This document shows, piece by piece, positions 33,801-47,800 of a stretch of 64,000 nt of DNA; positions within the stretch are counted from its first letter, which is position 1, and each line of letters opens with the position of its first letter. The stretch lies in assembly GCA_043228905.1 (NCBI GenBank), contig JBHGNT010000004.1, forward strand, positions 186,001 to 250,000, written 5' to 3'. The notes beneath the pieces were generated by a model. It did no database searches. It was given only the letters and a program-made list of their open reading frames with translations, and had not been told where the DNA came from. This DNA is from Azolla caroliniana. Lineage: Eukaryota > Polypodiophyta. The position numbers were made by a program, and so were the translations under genes.

Positions 33801-34190
33801 GGTTTTGTAATTAGGTGCAACATGTGTAATATAATGTGTGAAGCATGAGCCTCCATATTTGTCCCATGTCATGATACATTGATGTTGCAAAAAGGCCTCA
33901 TTTACAGATGAATCTAGTGACGCATCATGAATGAAGTGTGTTGCATTCCGTCTACCAAACCAGTTTGCCATATTGCTGCATCCAACTGGAACACAAAAAT
34001 TTGCTTTTATGCGTGTTTTGGATCTTTTTGCTTGCTTCCCATGCAATTCTAGGAAGTTGATGTGAGGAATTTTTTTGAACCTTAAGCAAGTATTCAATAA
34101 CCCTTTCCATGGCCATGATCTCAAAGGAAAGTGATCCTGTCTCAAGGAGGAGGGTGTATGTCATTTGTTTCGTAACTTGTAGAAACACAC
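33780..34190 (-). pseudogene. Decayed ORF abutting repeat R3 (unknown family)
   Basis: On the minus strand 34188-34000 reads AMERVIEYLLKVQK, LPRIAWEASKKIQ and SSWMQ. A one-frame shift then continues as NWFGRRNATHFIHDAS, QCIMTWDKYGG and FTHYITHVAPNYKTIFF to 33762. The residue pattern looks like real, decayed coding sequence, but I do not recognise the family. It runs directly into R3; the last residues (ETVHIDTS) overlap the R block that is also present at the start of R4. It may be the coding part of the element from which R copies derive. Confidence 0.4.
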
Positions 34191-37100
34191 TTTATTGGAG
34201 ATTAGTCATTGTTCTTAAATATAAAAGAAAAGTAATATGTAGTGTAGTCTCCATGTGATGATGTGGCCACCATCTATAAGTATTTTGTATGATTGATAAT
34301 AACTAAAACATTGTCACTCATACGTGCCTACTATAAGGTAGAACCCAAGTAGTGAAGAATGTCTATCTCCATTCCACAAACAATAGTGGAAGTAGGTCAT
34401 TAACTTTTATTGGGGTGGATAAACTCACTCCATCTTATAACTAATGTTTCTTATGTATATTGTGCCTTGTAAAGAAGTATCTCTGAGCATCAAATTCTCC
34501 CCAATGGTTCACAATATAATACATGAAATTATGTTATACGTAGTGTGGTAATGATGGTCATTGGATCTCCAAAAGACGACAATTTATCATTTATCTTTGA
34601 GCATAAATAAGGGGGCCAACAACAACATTCTAATTGCACATCGAGGATAGTCATAGAAAGAGTACATGTGCCTCATAGCACACGATCGTCATATGTGGTG
34701 TTATTTGGATAAACTTCATGGTGTGCACAATCACTATATATAGGGAATTTTGGTGAGCAATGATAGTTACATAATTCGACCTATTTTGAATGATGGATGT
34801 AATTAGCGTGAAAGAAATTGCAAATGCAAAGGATTGAAGCCCTAATGCTGAGGTTATTATTACAATTATCGTTAAAAGCAAAAATGCCTAAGTTGCTTGC
34901 AAATTTTAGATCCATAAATTGGAGCATTTCATCATGGACTTGCCTTATCGTCATTTCTGTACTAGTTTAATAAAGATCCAACACTAGAAAAAAAACTTTC
35001 ACGAGGTTGTGATTGTGGTGTCCAATGAAAGCCCTACACTCACGAGTCAGGATAAAGGAAGTACTCTTCAGTCTTCACGTATCCATGCAAGTACTCTTTG
35101 CAAAAGTAAAAAGGGAAACAAGAGGGACAATGCCTACATTTACAAAGATACCTATTTGGAAATTCCAAATATACCAGACACACATAAAGGAAAAGCAAGT
35201 TTTCATTACATGCACACACACACTCATCTTATTGAATTAACATTCAAGAAAATTGTGCCATTAAACTTATTTACATTCTCAACACCATAATCTAGTGTAT
35301 TCTTACTTGGTTGTAATTCTTACTTTAGCTTCAAATCGTTTTTAGGTAGTTCAGAATACTTTTGGGTAATTTGCTAACGTAAGCTTTGTGATATATTTCT
35401 ACCGCTTCCAACCAAAAAGTAAAAACAAGTTTATAACAAGGCAGTCATTCAAGTTGAGATCGAATAAAGGCAAGTATAGCTTATCCAATAATGCAAGTTG
35501 ACTTCAACGTGAACAGTTGATAGGGGAAAAGCAAACTAACATTTGAAGAGAAATTCATTATTGGAATTTTTTAGGAGGCAATTTTGGTAAGATCATTTGT
35601 GGAGACCCGATAGTTATTTGTTGGTAAGCGAAAAGAGGAAAATGGTCCTCATTTTGTGGCCCATGACTACCAAGTAGTTCAACCGAGTCCACTTCTACAT
35701 CTTTAGATATTATCGCACCAATGTGAGCATTCAAAAATTGGTGGAAAATCAAGATTATATCACTTATAGACATAACTCAATGCGTTTCTAGAGAGATATC
35801 TGGAAATCAAATAATCTTGGAATCTTCATGAAGTGGATTCTTAGGTCATGAACTCTAGGCAAATCAAGAGGTTTGGTGGAAGTCCCCAATATTTTTATTT
35901 TAGTAATAAAATACTAGTAATGGAAATTTAATACATTTCCCCACTATCTATGAAGCATTGTATGAAGTATTAGGAAGTGATTATACACTAATTAGCCTTA
36001 CTAAGGTTTAACAAAGTTAATATTCTAGAAATTAATGTGATTCACCCTAGGCGAATCTTCATTGGGTATGTATGGTTGTACACATTATTGTCCAACCATA
36101 TTCTATTACCAAATATATTTGCAACCATATTCTATTACCAAAATTATTGTGCAAGAAAATAATTTTCTCTTACATAATTGGCTTTAAACATGATTGTACT
36201 CATGTTAATTACTTCCTTAACTATTATTGTGAGCATCCATTCACAATTTCCTCACACTTCTTTTATACCCTACTATCATAGGCCATATTGTTTCTCACCC
36301 TTGGGTCCAAACCGACCTATTTCAATAGATGACCCTTGGTATTTAGGGGTTGAATCAAAGTCATGCGAGTCTTTTTTGGAAAGAAGAAGAAGAAGAAGTC
36401 ATGCGAGTCTACATCACACATGCCCACACCAACTATCTCTATCTCTAAACCTTATTTCCAAAGTGAATCCATGCACCACAAACCAAAGGAACCAACAATG
36501 TGAAGAACATTAAATTCAAAAAAAATTGCACTAACATTAACCAACCATGTTGAGACAAAATTTACCACATGTTGTCATTCCCATGCCATTCAAAGCTAGA
36601 GGGACAAATCACTCCTCCAAATCCATGTTCATGTTAGCGTAAAGAGAGTTCATTTCCATATCGTTTGCAAACCAAAAATGAAGGGCAAGGAGCACCTCAC
36701 GTTATGATGCAAATGTTGCTTAGAAAAATGTGATGAAATAAAACAAGGTCACATACAAGAGAATGCCGGCAAAGACTTATGGAAGCAAGGAGTTAGAATC
36801 TAGGATGTACTTGTGAGTGTGATTTACCATAGTTTGCTTCAACATAATGAATGCAATACCAACCGAATTTGTCTAAGTTGTGATATATATCCATTATTCA
36901 AGGTTTTGCTTTTGTGCATCCTTTGAACACTTTTATTTGTTCAAAAACATCTAGAAGTTGGTGCAACGTTTTTTTAAAATCTTATGCATGTTATAGATCA
37001 ACCCTCTTCATTCTCATGAATCATGATTATCGGAAATGATTGTATCTCAACTAGGAGCATGTCCCACCTTTCTCTCTTGACTTCAACCAACTTCATAAAT

Positions 37101-40100
37101 AAGCATATGGCACATTTTTAAACTCATTCCAAATGGCGTTAAAGGTGCTATGATCACCAAACATCAACTCCATAGAGCAATATTGGAAAGCCAAAAAGTA
37201 ACATGCATTTCTTTGAACCAAACATTCGGTTTCTCCCACATTCTATGTGTTCTTGACATTGATTTGGAAGCTTGTTTTCCCATTTCCAAGGGAGACATAT
37301 AAGATTTTTTTTGTTTGTTAAGAATTCGAAAGAGACTCAATGTCAACATATCTCCATTGCATTTAATGCAAGAGTGAACAAAGCCAAATTTGAGCTTGAT
37401 TTCTCAAGAGTGCAAAAGCCAATAGTTGTGCTTGATATTTCAAGAATGTTGATGGTGTGGTTGAGATTGATCCTTAAATATGTTGGAGAATTTCTGTCTA
37501 GTTCATGATATATAATCAATTGGAAGGAGAATCCTCCAATAGTCACTTAGTTTCTTGTTGGGTTATCAAAATTACCTAAAACACAAGATTTTAAATGAAT
37601 TTGTTTAATTGAAACAATCTTTTTTTACATAATTTTTGCAAGTAAAATAGAGATACATGTCATTGCAGAGACTAAGTTGGTAATTAAAAAACTTTATCAC
37701 ACTTAGTTAGACTTACCCTGAAAGCCAAAAAAGTTTTTTATTAGGTGGTGTATGTAAAAATTGAATTTGCATGAGCATAAAAGATTAAAGAAAGATAGAA
37801 TGAATGATGATAGCATTCCTAAGGCCAACCTTCTCAATACAATCTTAACTAGCAATCAAGTTCTATTCATTTAACAAGCTTTGTTGCAACTTTTAATGAA
37901 ATCATGCAAAACTTTTAAAATGGTAACCTCTTCAATGCATTCTCTAGTAATAGGGAATATTCACTTGGTTTGGGAGTCACAAACTCAAAACATTTGAAAC
38001 TAAAACTAAATAGCCAAAATTGTTTAAATTTAAACTATTCAAGCAACATCCAAGCAAACCAAATGGTTTTGAGCCATAGTTTCTCATTTTGATACAAACA
38101 AATACTTTGTGTTACTTTTTCACAATTCTTTAACAATGAGTTTTCCAAACAAATCATTGGATCACAAATGTTATATAACTCATTGTGCTAATAGGCTATA
38201 ACTCTAAATTTTATAAATAAAAAATAGGCTATAATTCTTTATTCTAAACTATTAAGTTGTGACTTGACAATGTTAACCAAATTAAATTTGTGTTGCAGTT
38301 CTAGCATTCTTGTTGCATAAACTCACCAAACATTTGACCCCAATTAATTATTACATAACCTAAAGAAAGCTAGCTAGAGCAAATCGACTGCCTCAAAACT
38401 TCATTCTCTTAAATGTACACAAGAAATTCATTTCCGATGTATTCCATAAGATGCTTACAAGGCACCACCTCAAACCTTTCTTAAGGTTTACAAAAAGAAT
38501 ATGGTGCTTTAAATGTTGTTTAAAGTTTCCTTTCGTTATTTTTCAATGTTTGGGTACACATCTCGTGGTTGTGACCAATTGTCTCATGGGCCAAATTTGG
38601 TATTTGAAGACATTAATATATCTTTCTTTCACACATGCACTATTGTTTCTATTACATCAAAATAACGTTGAACAAGAGAGGCAAACATTGATCGTCCTGT
38701 AATCACAAGCATTATTTGCATCTCGTCATTTACAAGATTTGATCCTAATTGCATCTCCTTGTGTATTTCATTTGAGCAGAAAAAACCTGAGCACATTTGA
38801 GCAAAAAAAACACCTATGCATCTATGTACCTAAAGGAGAATTACCGAGGCACACAATTATTATGTCAAAGTTCCATCCATACATAACAAATATACCTTGA
38901 TTATATGACAAATCCTTAGTGGCTTACAGAATCAAATCGACAAAGTTGAATTACTCATTAACTAACATAGGTGTCAATTTCAAATTTTGGAGATGGATAG
39001 AAAGGAACTTTGGATGAAGCATGGTTTTTATGATGATTACCTTGAAAGAAAACAAGACTAAGCATTAATGAAACATAGCACCACGTCAGTGTTTTCCACA
39101 GTAATTAGCCATCTTTTTATTATAGCGTGACTAATTATGGAGAAAGGAATGATGAAATCTACATAGCAATGGACTCAGCACATTTAAAATGCGTTTGTAA
39201 CATTCAAATTGAATAGAAAAGCTACTCAATTCTTTTTGAGCAAGACTTATTTCTTCTGTGATTGTTCAATAATTGCTCTTCTTTAGATTCACTGATCATG
39301 ACGGTTACTCAAATCATTGTAGATTTATAAATCGATTATTGTTTTGACAGTGCTTTTCTGAAAGACTCGATATAAACAAGTTTAGTAAATAAACGTTCCA
39401 AGACACAAGGAAATGGATGTACCTTATGTCTGGAGAAGATTAGTAAGGTCAGGTGTACGACTTTTAAGTCCCATTCAACATAGTTATCTAGTGAATTGTA
39501 GTAAATTGGCGAGATTTAAAAGCATGATGACATGACACAAGGTCTTTGTCCCAATCCAATATAAAAAAAGAATGATCTAATCATCATCATATATCAAGCC
39601 TTCAAATCTCATCAACTGATTATAATTCATTAGAACACCATGCAGAATGGAATTGATGGGCTTTAACACCGTGAACTGGCCTTCATCTTTATTAAACCAA
39701 AAAAGACAATCCAACATTTTTTTTAAAATAAAATGGATAAAAAGAAAAGTGAGATATGGTACAAAAAACATTTTACTCGAGATTTTATCGACTCTTGGAA
39801 GGTCACGATTACTGTCCAAAAGCATAAGAATCTCATAAAAACAATTCCGCTCCAATTGTGTATTTTGCCATCCTCCTAATGAGCACATGACAATCAAATT
39901 CCATAAGTTGATTACTTTTGATGAAAAAATGAAAAGTTAAAGAACTATTTTAGGGTATAAAAACAGTACCTTATAATTTACAATCGTGACAACCAGAAAG
40001 ACCTTGATCATTGAACCCCTAATAAGAAATTACGCACAAAAGCATGGGAGTGTAGTGAAAGAAAACTTTCAGGAGGATTTCTTTGATGCAGATGTTTTTG

Positions 40101-40486
40101 GTTTTTAATTAATGCAATTTTCTGTTCGAACAAAAGCTGCCTGATCACTATCCTCAAGAACGAACTGCGATTTCACGGGTTCTACGAAATTTAGAGAGCA
40201 TTAACTAATTAAAGTCAGTTTAGTTTGGGAACATATCCCTGGTTTTTCTTCAAGTTCTTTTATAGCCCATCTTTTTAGCTTTAATCTCAAAATTTTAGTG
40301 CTGTTATTCCATGAAATGATCTCCTACAATGATGCAGCATTATAAAAGCACACATAAAACGATGAACTCCATCCATGTTAACATACCTTAGGGACAAGAA
40401 TATAATATTCTGGGAAGTTTGGGGAGCTTCTCGAACAATATAGGAGACGAAAACAAAACCCCACTTTCTAGTTTTTTGACTTCTTT
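34191..40486. other. Large gene-free region
   Basis: About 6.3 kb of AT-rich DNA without a gene I can support. Open frames of 60-110 codons exist (for example minus strand 39577-39897, 106 codons), but none shows a recognised motif, splice context or neighbour logic. No LTR pair, tRNA or long tandem array was seen. Confidence 0.5.
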
Positions 40487-41835
40487 TTACAGATTCTCAT
40501 CATCAAGATCATCGGGAACATGTAATTTCTCAATTGCACTCTGCATTAACAACCAGAATTTACAACAATAGTTTCTATTGAATTTTATCACCACCATTAT
40601 AAGATTTTTTTAAAAATGATTCAATCTATACCTTTATCAGATTCACATCAGCCGTCGATGGTTTCAAATCAAGGGCAATAGAGAAATGATGCATGGCTTG
40701 CTCTGGCATATTCAGTCTTTTATAGATTCTACCCATTAGGAAAAATACACTGCTCTCTCGTGGGGCAACCTCATTGAGATATTCCAGCTCTTTCAATGCG
40801 TCATCATATCTCTCCTCACTCATGAGAACACTAGATTTCTGATATTTTGGTAATGGATTCTTGGGATCAGCTACAATAGCCTCTTCCAGGAAGCTTAAAG
40901 CATCTCCATTATTCTGTCATGAAAAAATATTAGACTGGATTCAGGACAAGGAAACAAGATATTGCATGAAAAAAACACATAATGGGATAGCATTGGCTTT
41001 ATATGTCCATTCCACTTTCTTGTAACCAGAAGTTAAACGTGTAAAGCTCATGGCTTCATGTCTAGACACAAGGTCTAATATTACCTTCATTCTCAAACAC
41101 AGACTATTTTGACTTTGAGATCATTACACTAGAGGGTAACTAACAAATTTTAAAAGACCATTACAGTTTGTCCACATACCAAGGCGGAAAACAATACCAC
41201 GAACTTACAAAATGAAATAAAATATTTGCTAGTGGGAAAGTAGGGAGGGAACACTACTTTCACATGTGTACCTTCAAAGCGTGCAGAGCCATTCCAAGAT
41301 AGCATAGCAGAACAGAGGAGCGATGGTTGATGAGTAATGCCCGCCGGAAATGGTACTCAGCAAATTCGAACTTCTCCTGTCTGAAGTAGATGGTACCAAG
41401 TCCATACCTATAAATAAACAGTAGTTACCCTAAATAAAGTGTGTAGCAAAAATGTTATAACATGATCTGCTTAAATATGAAGAATTATGGGTGAAATGTA
41501 AGGTATGCAATCTCTACTCTTTTCTATATTCTTCTTACCAAAAATGTTTTATCTTGCAAAATTAGTGCAAAGATTGAATGAAAAGATAATGGATGCTATC
41601 TTGTATACCATGCATTATAGTGTCGTGGATCTATACGTATAGCTTGTCTATAGCAAGCAATGCCTTCTTTAAAATCCTCCATTGCTGCATATCTACATGA
41701 TTAAAGAAATGGTTAGCAAACAAATGCCTATCATCCGAAAATGTAATTTTTAGCACAGTATTCTCATTTAAGGAATTTGGTAGAATGCTTCAAAAAGCTC
41801 TGTTGTGGTATATAAAATTTACATATAAAGCCTAT

Positions 41836-41874
<39 letters not shown>

Positions 41875-44800
41875 CAGACATGCATACATACATATACATT
41901 TATACACACACATTCAAAAGTTGTCTAATGTAGCATGTTTGTATATACAAAAGATGCAAGACTGATGAGAAAAGAAATTACATTAGTGTTCAATCATGAT
42001 AAGCCAGTACATGATGACAGAATGAAAAACAATGAGAATGCACAGTATATACGTAACAGAAGGGATCAACACACTTACTCGTGGCCACACAGTGTGTGAG
42101 CATAAGTGAAATATTGATCAAGCTGAAGTGCCCGTTGAAAATACTTAAGAGCGGCTTCATGGTCCTTCTGAAGACTGAAGCAGTTTCCCATAATACACCT
42201 GGCATCGGATCTATATTAGACAGCTCAAAATGTCTATCAAAATCTCTACTGTAAAAAACAGATATTTTCTAACCATGCTTGTGGGGAGAGGCGATCCATG
42301 GATACTGCTTCTTGAGCTAGATAGCTTAATTCCACCTCCTTCTTCATGTGCTGCAGAACCAATAAATACACACCGAGATGTTAGGGTGCAGATAACAAAT
42401 TTATAGAAATTTTGATGTGCAAATTTCATGATGTGAAAGGAAATTTTATCACATACAAATCTTTTATGATATGCGGAAGGATCACAACCAATGATTGCTT
42501 TTATTTTTGAGAAGATATGATGTGGTACTACTTTTAGAAAAACAATGAAACCCTAAAATGTGCCAGAGGAGAATGTATTTATACTAAAATTGGCATTCCG
42601 TAGAAAACACAAGATAAAGCCTACTAGAAGATAAAAAATTTGGATCCATCTGAGAGAAGAAAATTACATGAGAAAATAGGAACAACAATCTTATAGAGTT
42701 TTGGGAGCCCAACCAGCCCAAAAACACAGACTTTATACATAGAATGAAGCAAATGTGGATATAATAACACTGTCTGTAGAGAGCTGCTGCACATCTATAG
42801 CAAGCAGGAACTCCTGTGGGATATTACATAGCTTTACCTTTACATTTAACATTAGGACCAAAGTGTTTGCATTGGAGATCATATCACGTTAGGATGAGAT
42901 AGGAGGACCCAAGATAAAAGAGGAGGATCAGCCAAGCGCATCGACTCTTTGGCTCAACCCTTCTCTATCCTTTCCTAGAATAATGAGATTATAGAGCTAC
43001 ACTTAAAGAGGAAAGAATTGTATTAGTACACATATGGAGCAGTAGATACACTCAGTCACACTTTAAATGTTACCAACATAGGCCCAAAAGAATTTATGCA
43101 CCATATCTAAAGAGGACCATTTGCAAGAAGATAAAAGTTAAAACACCTAGCTTTGCAACTGCAAAATTCCTGATCACGTGAAGAAGAGGTGGACCTTAAC
43201 TAAGAATACAAGAAGCAACTTTTTAGGCAGCCCATAATTCAAATGCAAAACCTAAGGATGGCAACATATGTCCCACATCAAGATGTTTGCGAGCAGGCGT
43301 GGAAAAGGACGAGGAAGTGTCAAATGAATCACTCATAAAGTTGTTTCACCATATCAACAACTGCAGATATTACTTTTATTAGCCTTATCACACACTTTGA
43401 ACAAGAGTCGATGAAATCTAATATTTATTGAAAAGCAAAACATCAACTGCAGGTACCTGATGCAAGTTTCAACCACAAGCAGTATCCAGGTTAATGTCTA
43501 GAAGAGGTTTGGACCTATCATCAATTTCAAGAATACAGAAAATATTTGTAGAATATATCTCGTCATCCAAAGCTTGTGAGTGCTTGAACTCAGTTAATTT
43601 ATGGAAATTCAGAGAAGAGTTTCCTCTCTCTAACATCATTTCACTTTCGCCAAGAGATGATGTTTGCAACATTACTATTCCACATGAATATTCAACCACC
43701 ATACAGCACATTACAGACACTAGATACCTTGTCGACTCAAGTCATCAGTCTGCCCATAAAGAGAGATATAACCCACTAAATATTTGATGATAAGGGAGAA
43801 GCCTTACAAATAGAATGGTCGAGTATATATCAATTCCTTCAAGACGATAAGGAGACACTCGTCGGGCCCAACTAAATGCGCGTTCAGCTTCTGGATAGTT
43901 CACCATCTCAAAGTATGCCTTTCCAACCTGTAAATACCATCATTAGAAAACTTGCAAGACAAACTCGTGGCTGCAGGAAGGTTTTCCCAATCCAACCAAT
44001 GCCTCTTATATAGTTGCCTCACCAAACTTAGGTAGGAATTTGGTTGGAACAGGTAACATTCTTGTGGCCACAAGTTTGAAATACTATAAACCAAGGTTAC
44101 AATGTCATATGAACAGAATATAAATTTTTCTCAACAGGTACAAAAGCTCCTCGAGATCAATCAGAATGCAATCAATGAGTTTCACAGGAAAGGATAACAG
44201 AACCTGACACAGGACCCATCCAGTAGCATATTGCTGCTGATTGAGCTTCGCGAATGCTTGTAACGCTTCCTAAACAAAGAAAAAAAACAAGACCAGAATA
44301 ATATAGTTAACACAGTTATATTTTCTTGTAATTCATTAAGCACAAGAAAAGATATAGATACAGTGACTGTGAGTTAAGTGTCTAATCTGGCATGAAAACC
44401 CATTCATTTAAGGCGTTTCCAGTATAGGTGTTTACAGGCATGACAAGCCCATCGAATTAAGACATTTCCTCAATCCTATGGCTTCAAACTTTACTATGTA
44501 TAGTCCTATTATGGCAATTTTACATATTAATCAAAATCCTCACCTGGCACCTGTACATGCATAGATGCCTATATGCCTCTCCTAGAAGTCTGAGCAAGCC
44601 AAGAAGCTCCAAAGCACCCTCCATTGACCTTTTTTCCCGAGGCACTGCAGTGCCATTAACATTTAACCTGCCTCGTGCCTGTGGATCTTCTTCAGCTCCA
44701 CCAGTAGTACCACGTCTGCCACTTGCCATGGCAACTTCATCGTTATTTGTATCATCGACAGCATCAGCACTTCTTCGCACTGATCAAGTCAGAGACCAGA

Positions 44801-47800
44801 GTAACAGAATGACATATGCTAGTTAAATGTATAGATTATTCAGTGAACTTCTCTTACTATGAACTTTAATGAAATTTACCAGCATCAGCATTGATTTCGG
44901 CCAACCCAAGGGCACTACGTCTAGTGGCACTAGAACGAAACGAATTTGTTGCAGAATTCCTGCTTGATGCCCCTGACCCAGTAACAGAAGAATGACTAGA
45001 CCCATTACCACCAGACGCTAACAAGTTAGCACTTGTTGATTGTTGACTAGTTCCAGCACCGGTATCACCTGAAAGATGGGTCCTTCTCCTCGGAATTGGC
45101 TCAGCAAACAACCTACCCGAGACCTGAAATAAGGACCACGATACATAACTAAGCCCATGGAAATAACTGACTGTTGGAACTAAAAACCTGCCAACGCCAT
45201 ACTTCTCAAACTGAAGAGAAATGCAATACTTAAGAGACACACTTGAGATATCGCATTAAACGTGTAGGGGTACTACAAATTCCTATACTATAAACATGAT
45301 ATTTTGTTGTCCAGTAAAACAGAAATGAACATAGGACCATGAATGCAGTGGAGCTATATACTAATTCCTGAACCCCTCAAGAAAAATGCAAAATAATGTT
45401 TTCTTCTGCTCATTCTGGATCAAATGCTCTAACCCTTAGAATCTCAATCATCTAAGAAAATATATTATAATAACCAGATAATACAACCAACTTAAAAGGA
45501 GCTATTTGTTATTATCTTCTGGGCAGAAGGCCCTCATCATTCATTGCATATCCAGACATATGTTGTGCATAAATAGGACATTGAAAAGGCAATTTAATCA
45601 AGTAAACTGCTTTAGAATGTTAAATTGTTTCGGGCAATAGCTACTCATATCAAATTTAATGCCCTTTTTGAAACAGCATGCTGAATTGAATTGCATAAAA
45701 TACCTTTTTTAGCTTTCCTTCATCCATCACCTTCCTCCTTTGTTGTTGTACTGGCGCATTCACACCTCTTGGTGAGACATCCCCAATTTGAGTTGATAAA
45801 TAGTTGGAAGTTCCTGATCCTCCACCTGAAGGAACTCCAAAAGCTCCATGGATTGTCCTATTAAGTGCTGGAGGACCACTTGGTATCTGGGATGCAAACA
45901 CAAAGCAATGAGGAATATCAATCACACACTCAGATAATATTCTTATTACAGCTATACAAGTCCCAATACCTGAGAAGGAGCAGGTGAAGGTGTGGTATAC
46001 AGTGAGAGACCCCCTGATGCAGGGGTATTGACACCAACCGATCCACCTATATCATTAACAGCATTTAATCTCGTCTGCCTTGGACTTGCATCATTTAAAT
46101 ATGGAGATCTACTAGGCTTCATAGAGATTGGTGTGTCTATCATTTCATGTTGAGGTTGAGAATCCAAATGTGGTTGCTGCCTATGTAGGTGTAACACTGC
46201 CAAGTCCCCATACAATGTAGCAGCTTTGTCTTCGGCTCCTGTATAAAACATTTCGGTCAGGATATTTTTAAATCTTTTCTACATAAAGATACTCATTCAT
46301 AAGTCTTATTCTACTGGCAATAAATCTTATTTAAAATGTCTGAACCCATACAAAAAGGTGCAAAGAATATAATGGCAATGTCAACCTATGCAATTAACAG
46401 AATCGTCACTCAATATAAAGCATCCTGTGCACAATATTAAAATAAGTTTAATCAATATAAAAGGTTATACTTGATGTGAATATTATACAAGAGAGCCGTA
46501 TCCATTGATAACTAAGCCAAAAGGCGGATAGGTGGTGCAGTGCCTAAATCCACTTTCCATCTTAATTTTAATGCCAGAGTGTTGTTATTCCTTTGTTTCT
46601 CCTTCCCTTTCCAACTTGCACTTAAATCCTTCAAAGTGTCTTTTGGAAAAGCTCTGATGATCAACCCACTAAATTTGCTAGATCATGCATATCTTTTTTT
46701 GGGCCATGCAGATGCGACTTACTTCTTTACTTCATTCGGATGTCCAAATAAATAATTCTGATAGAGAGAACACAATCAAGATCATGATGAAAATGCTTGA
46801 CGCCTAAGCAATCAAAGTTGAAATGAGGGAACAGTCGTGGAACTAGCATGTGTCATGTTGACCTATCTATGATACAGGTCAGTCGAAAAACAATCAACTT
46901 GGTATCTAATCGATCAAAGTTGAAATCAGGAGCACATTAATAAGCTGAGGAACTGGTATATAGTATTTCACAATCTGAGAGCACACAGGTCTTCATATGC
47001 TGACACAGAAAAACAAATCCTATGAGAAAGGAAAACCAACAGAAAGCAAATAGGCAGGAGAGTATTTCACAAACCGAGAGCACACAGGTCTTCATATGCT
47101 GACCAGAAAAACAAATCTAATGACAAAGCTTGTGTGTAATGCTCTATGGCTGCTTGTCTGCGATCTGTATGCCTGACAAAATATGAATAAATGTCATGTC
47201 AATAAGATACACAAAGATGTTCAACTCCAGGTAGCCCATGCTCGAAGTCTTACCGACATATCAGTCCCAGCATGTAGTAGCCAGCTGCGCCATTTGGAAC
47301 CTACAAAATGGAAATATCAATTAAAAGTCCAGACTCCTTGTGTTCTGTAAAATATCCATTATGTCACAAATTTGACCCAAATGAGAGACTTATCACCGCA
47401 TCAGTGCATGACTTCTCCTTAAAACATGACTTCAGAATAAAGCATATACCCTCATAAGCACAAACTAAATCAGTGTCAACTTGGAACTACAAAACTAATA
47501 TCCAGAAACAAAATAAGAGAAGTGAAAGGGCACAAATATGATTGAATATTTTCCCAGATGGGTGCACAACAGGGAGATGAGTCTCTAAATCAGGAAATTA
47601 GTCAGTATGAGATGTCCTTAAACCAAACTAGCAAAAGTATTGAGGATGGTACAGAAACTCCCAAAAGCACAAACTACGAATGTGGACTTAAAACTACAAA
47701 ACAGGCCACAAACAAAACACAGAATGATGAGAGTGTAGCATTCATTTTTTCCCAGAAATAATGATCGAATATTTTCCCAGATAGTGCACAAAAGAGAGCT

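Noticed and set aside
39577-39897. 106-codon minus-strand frame
   Set aside because: No recognised motif, no supporting neighbour exons, AT-rich context; expected by chance in a region this long.
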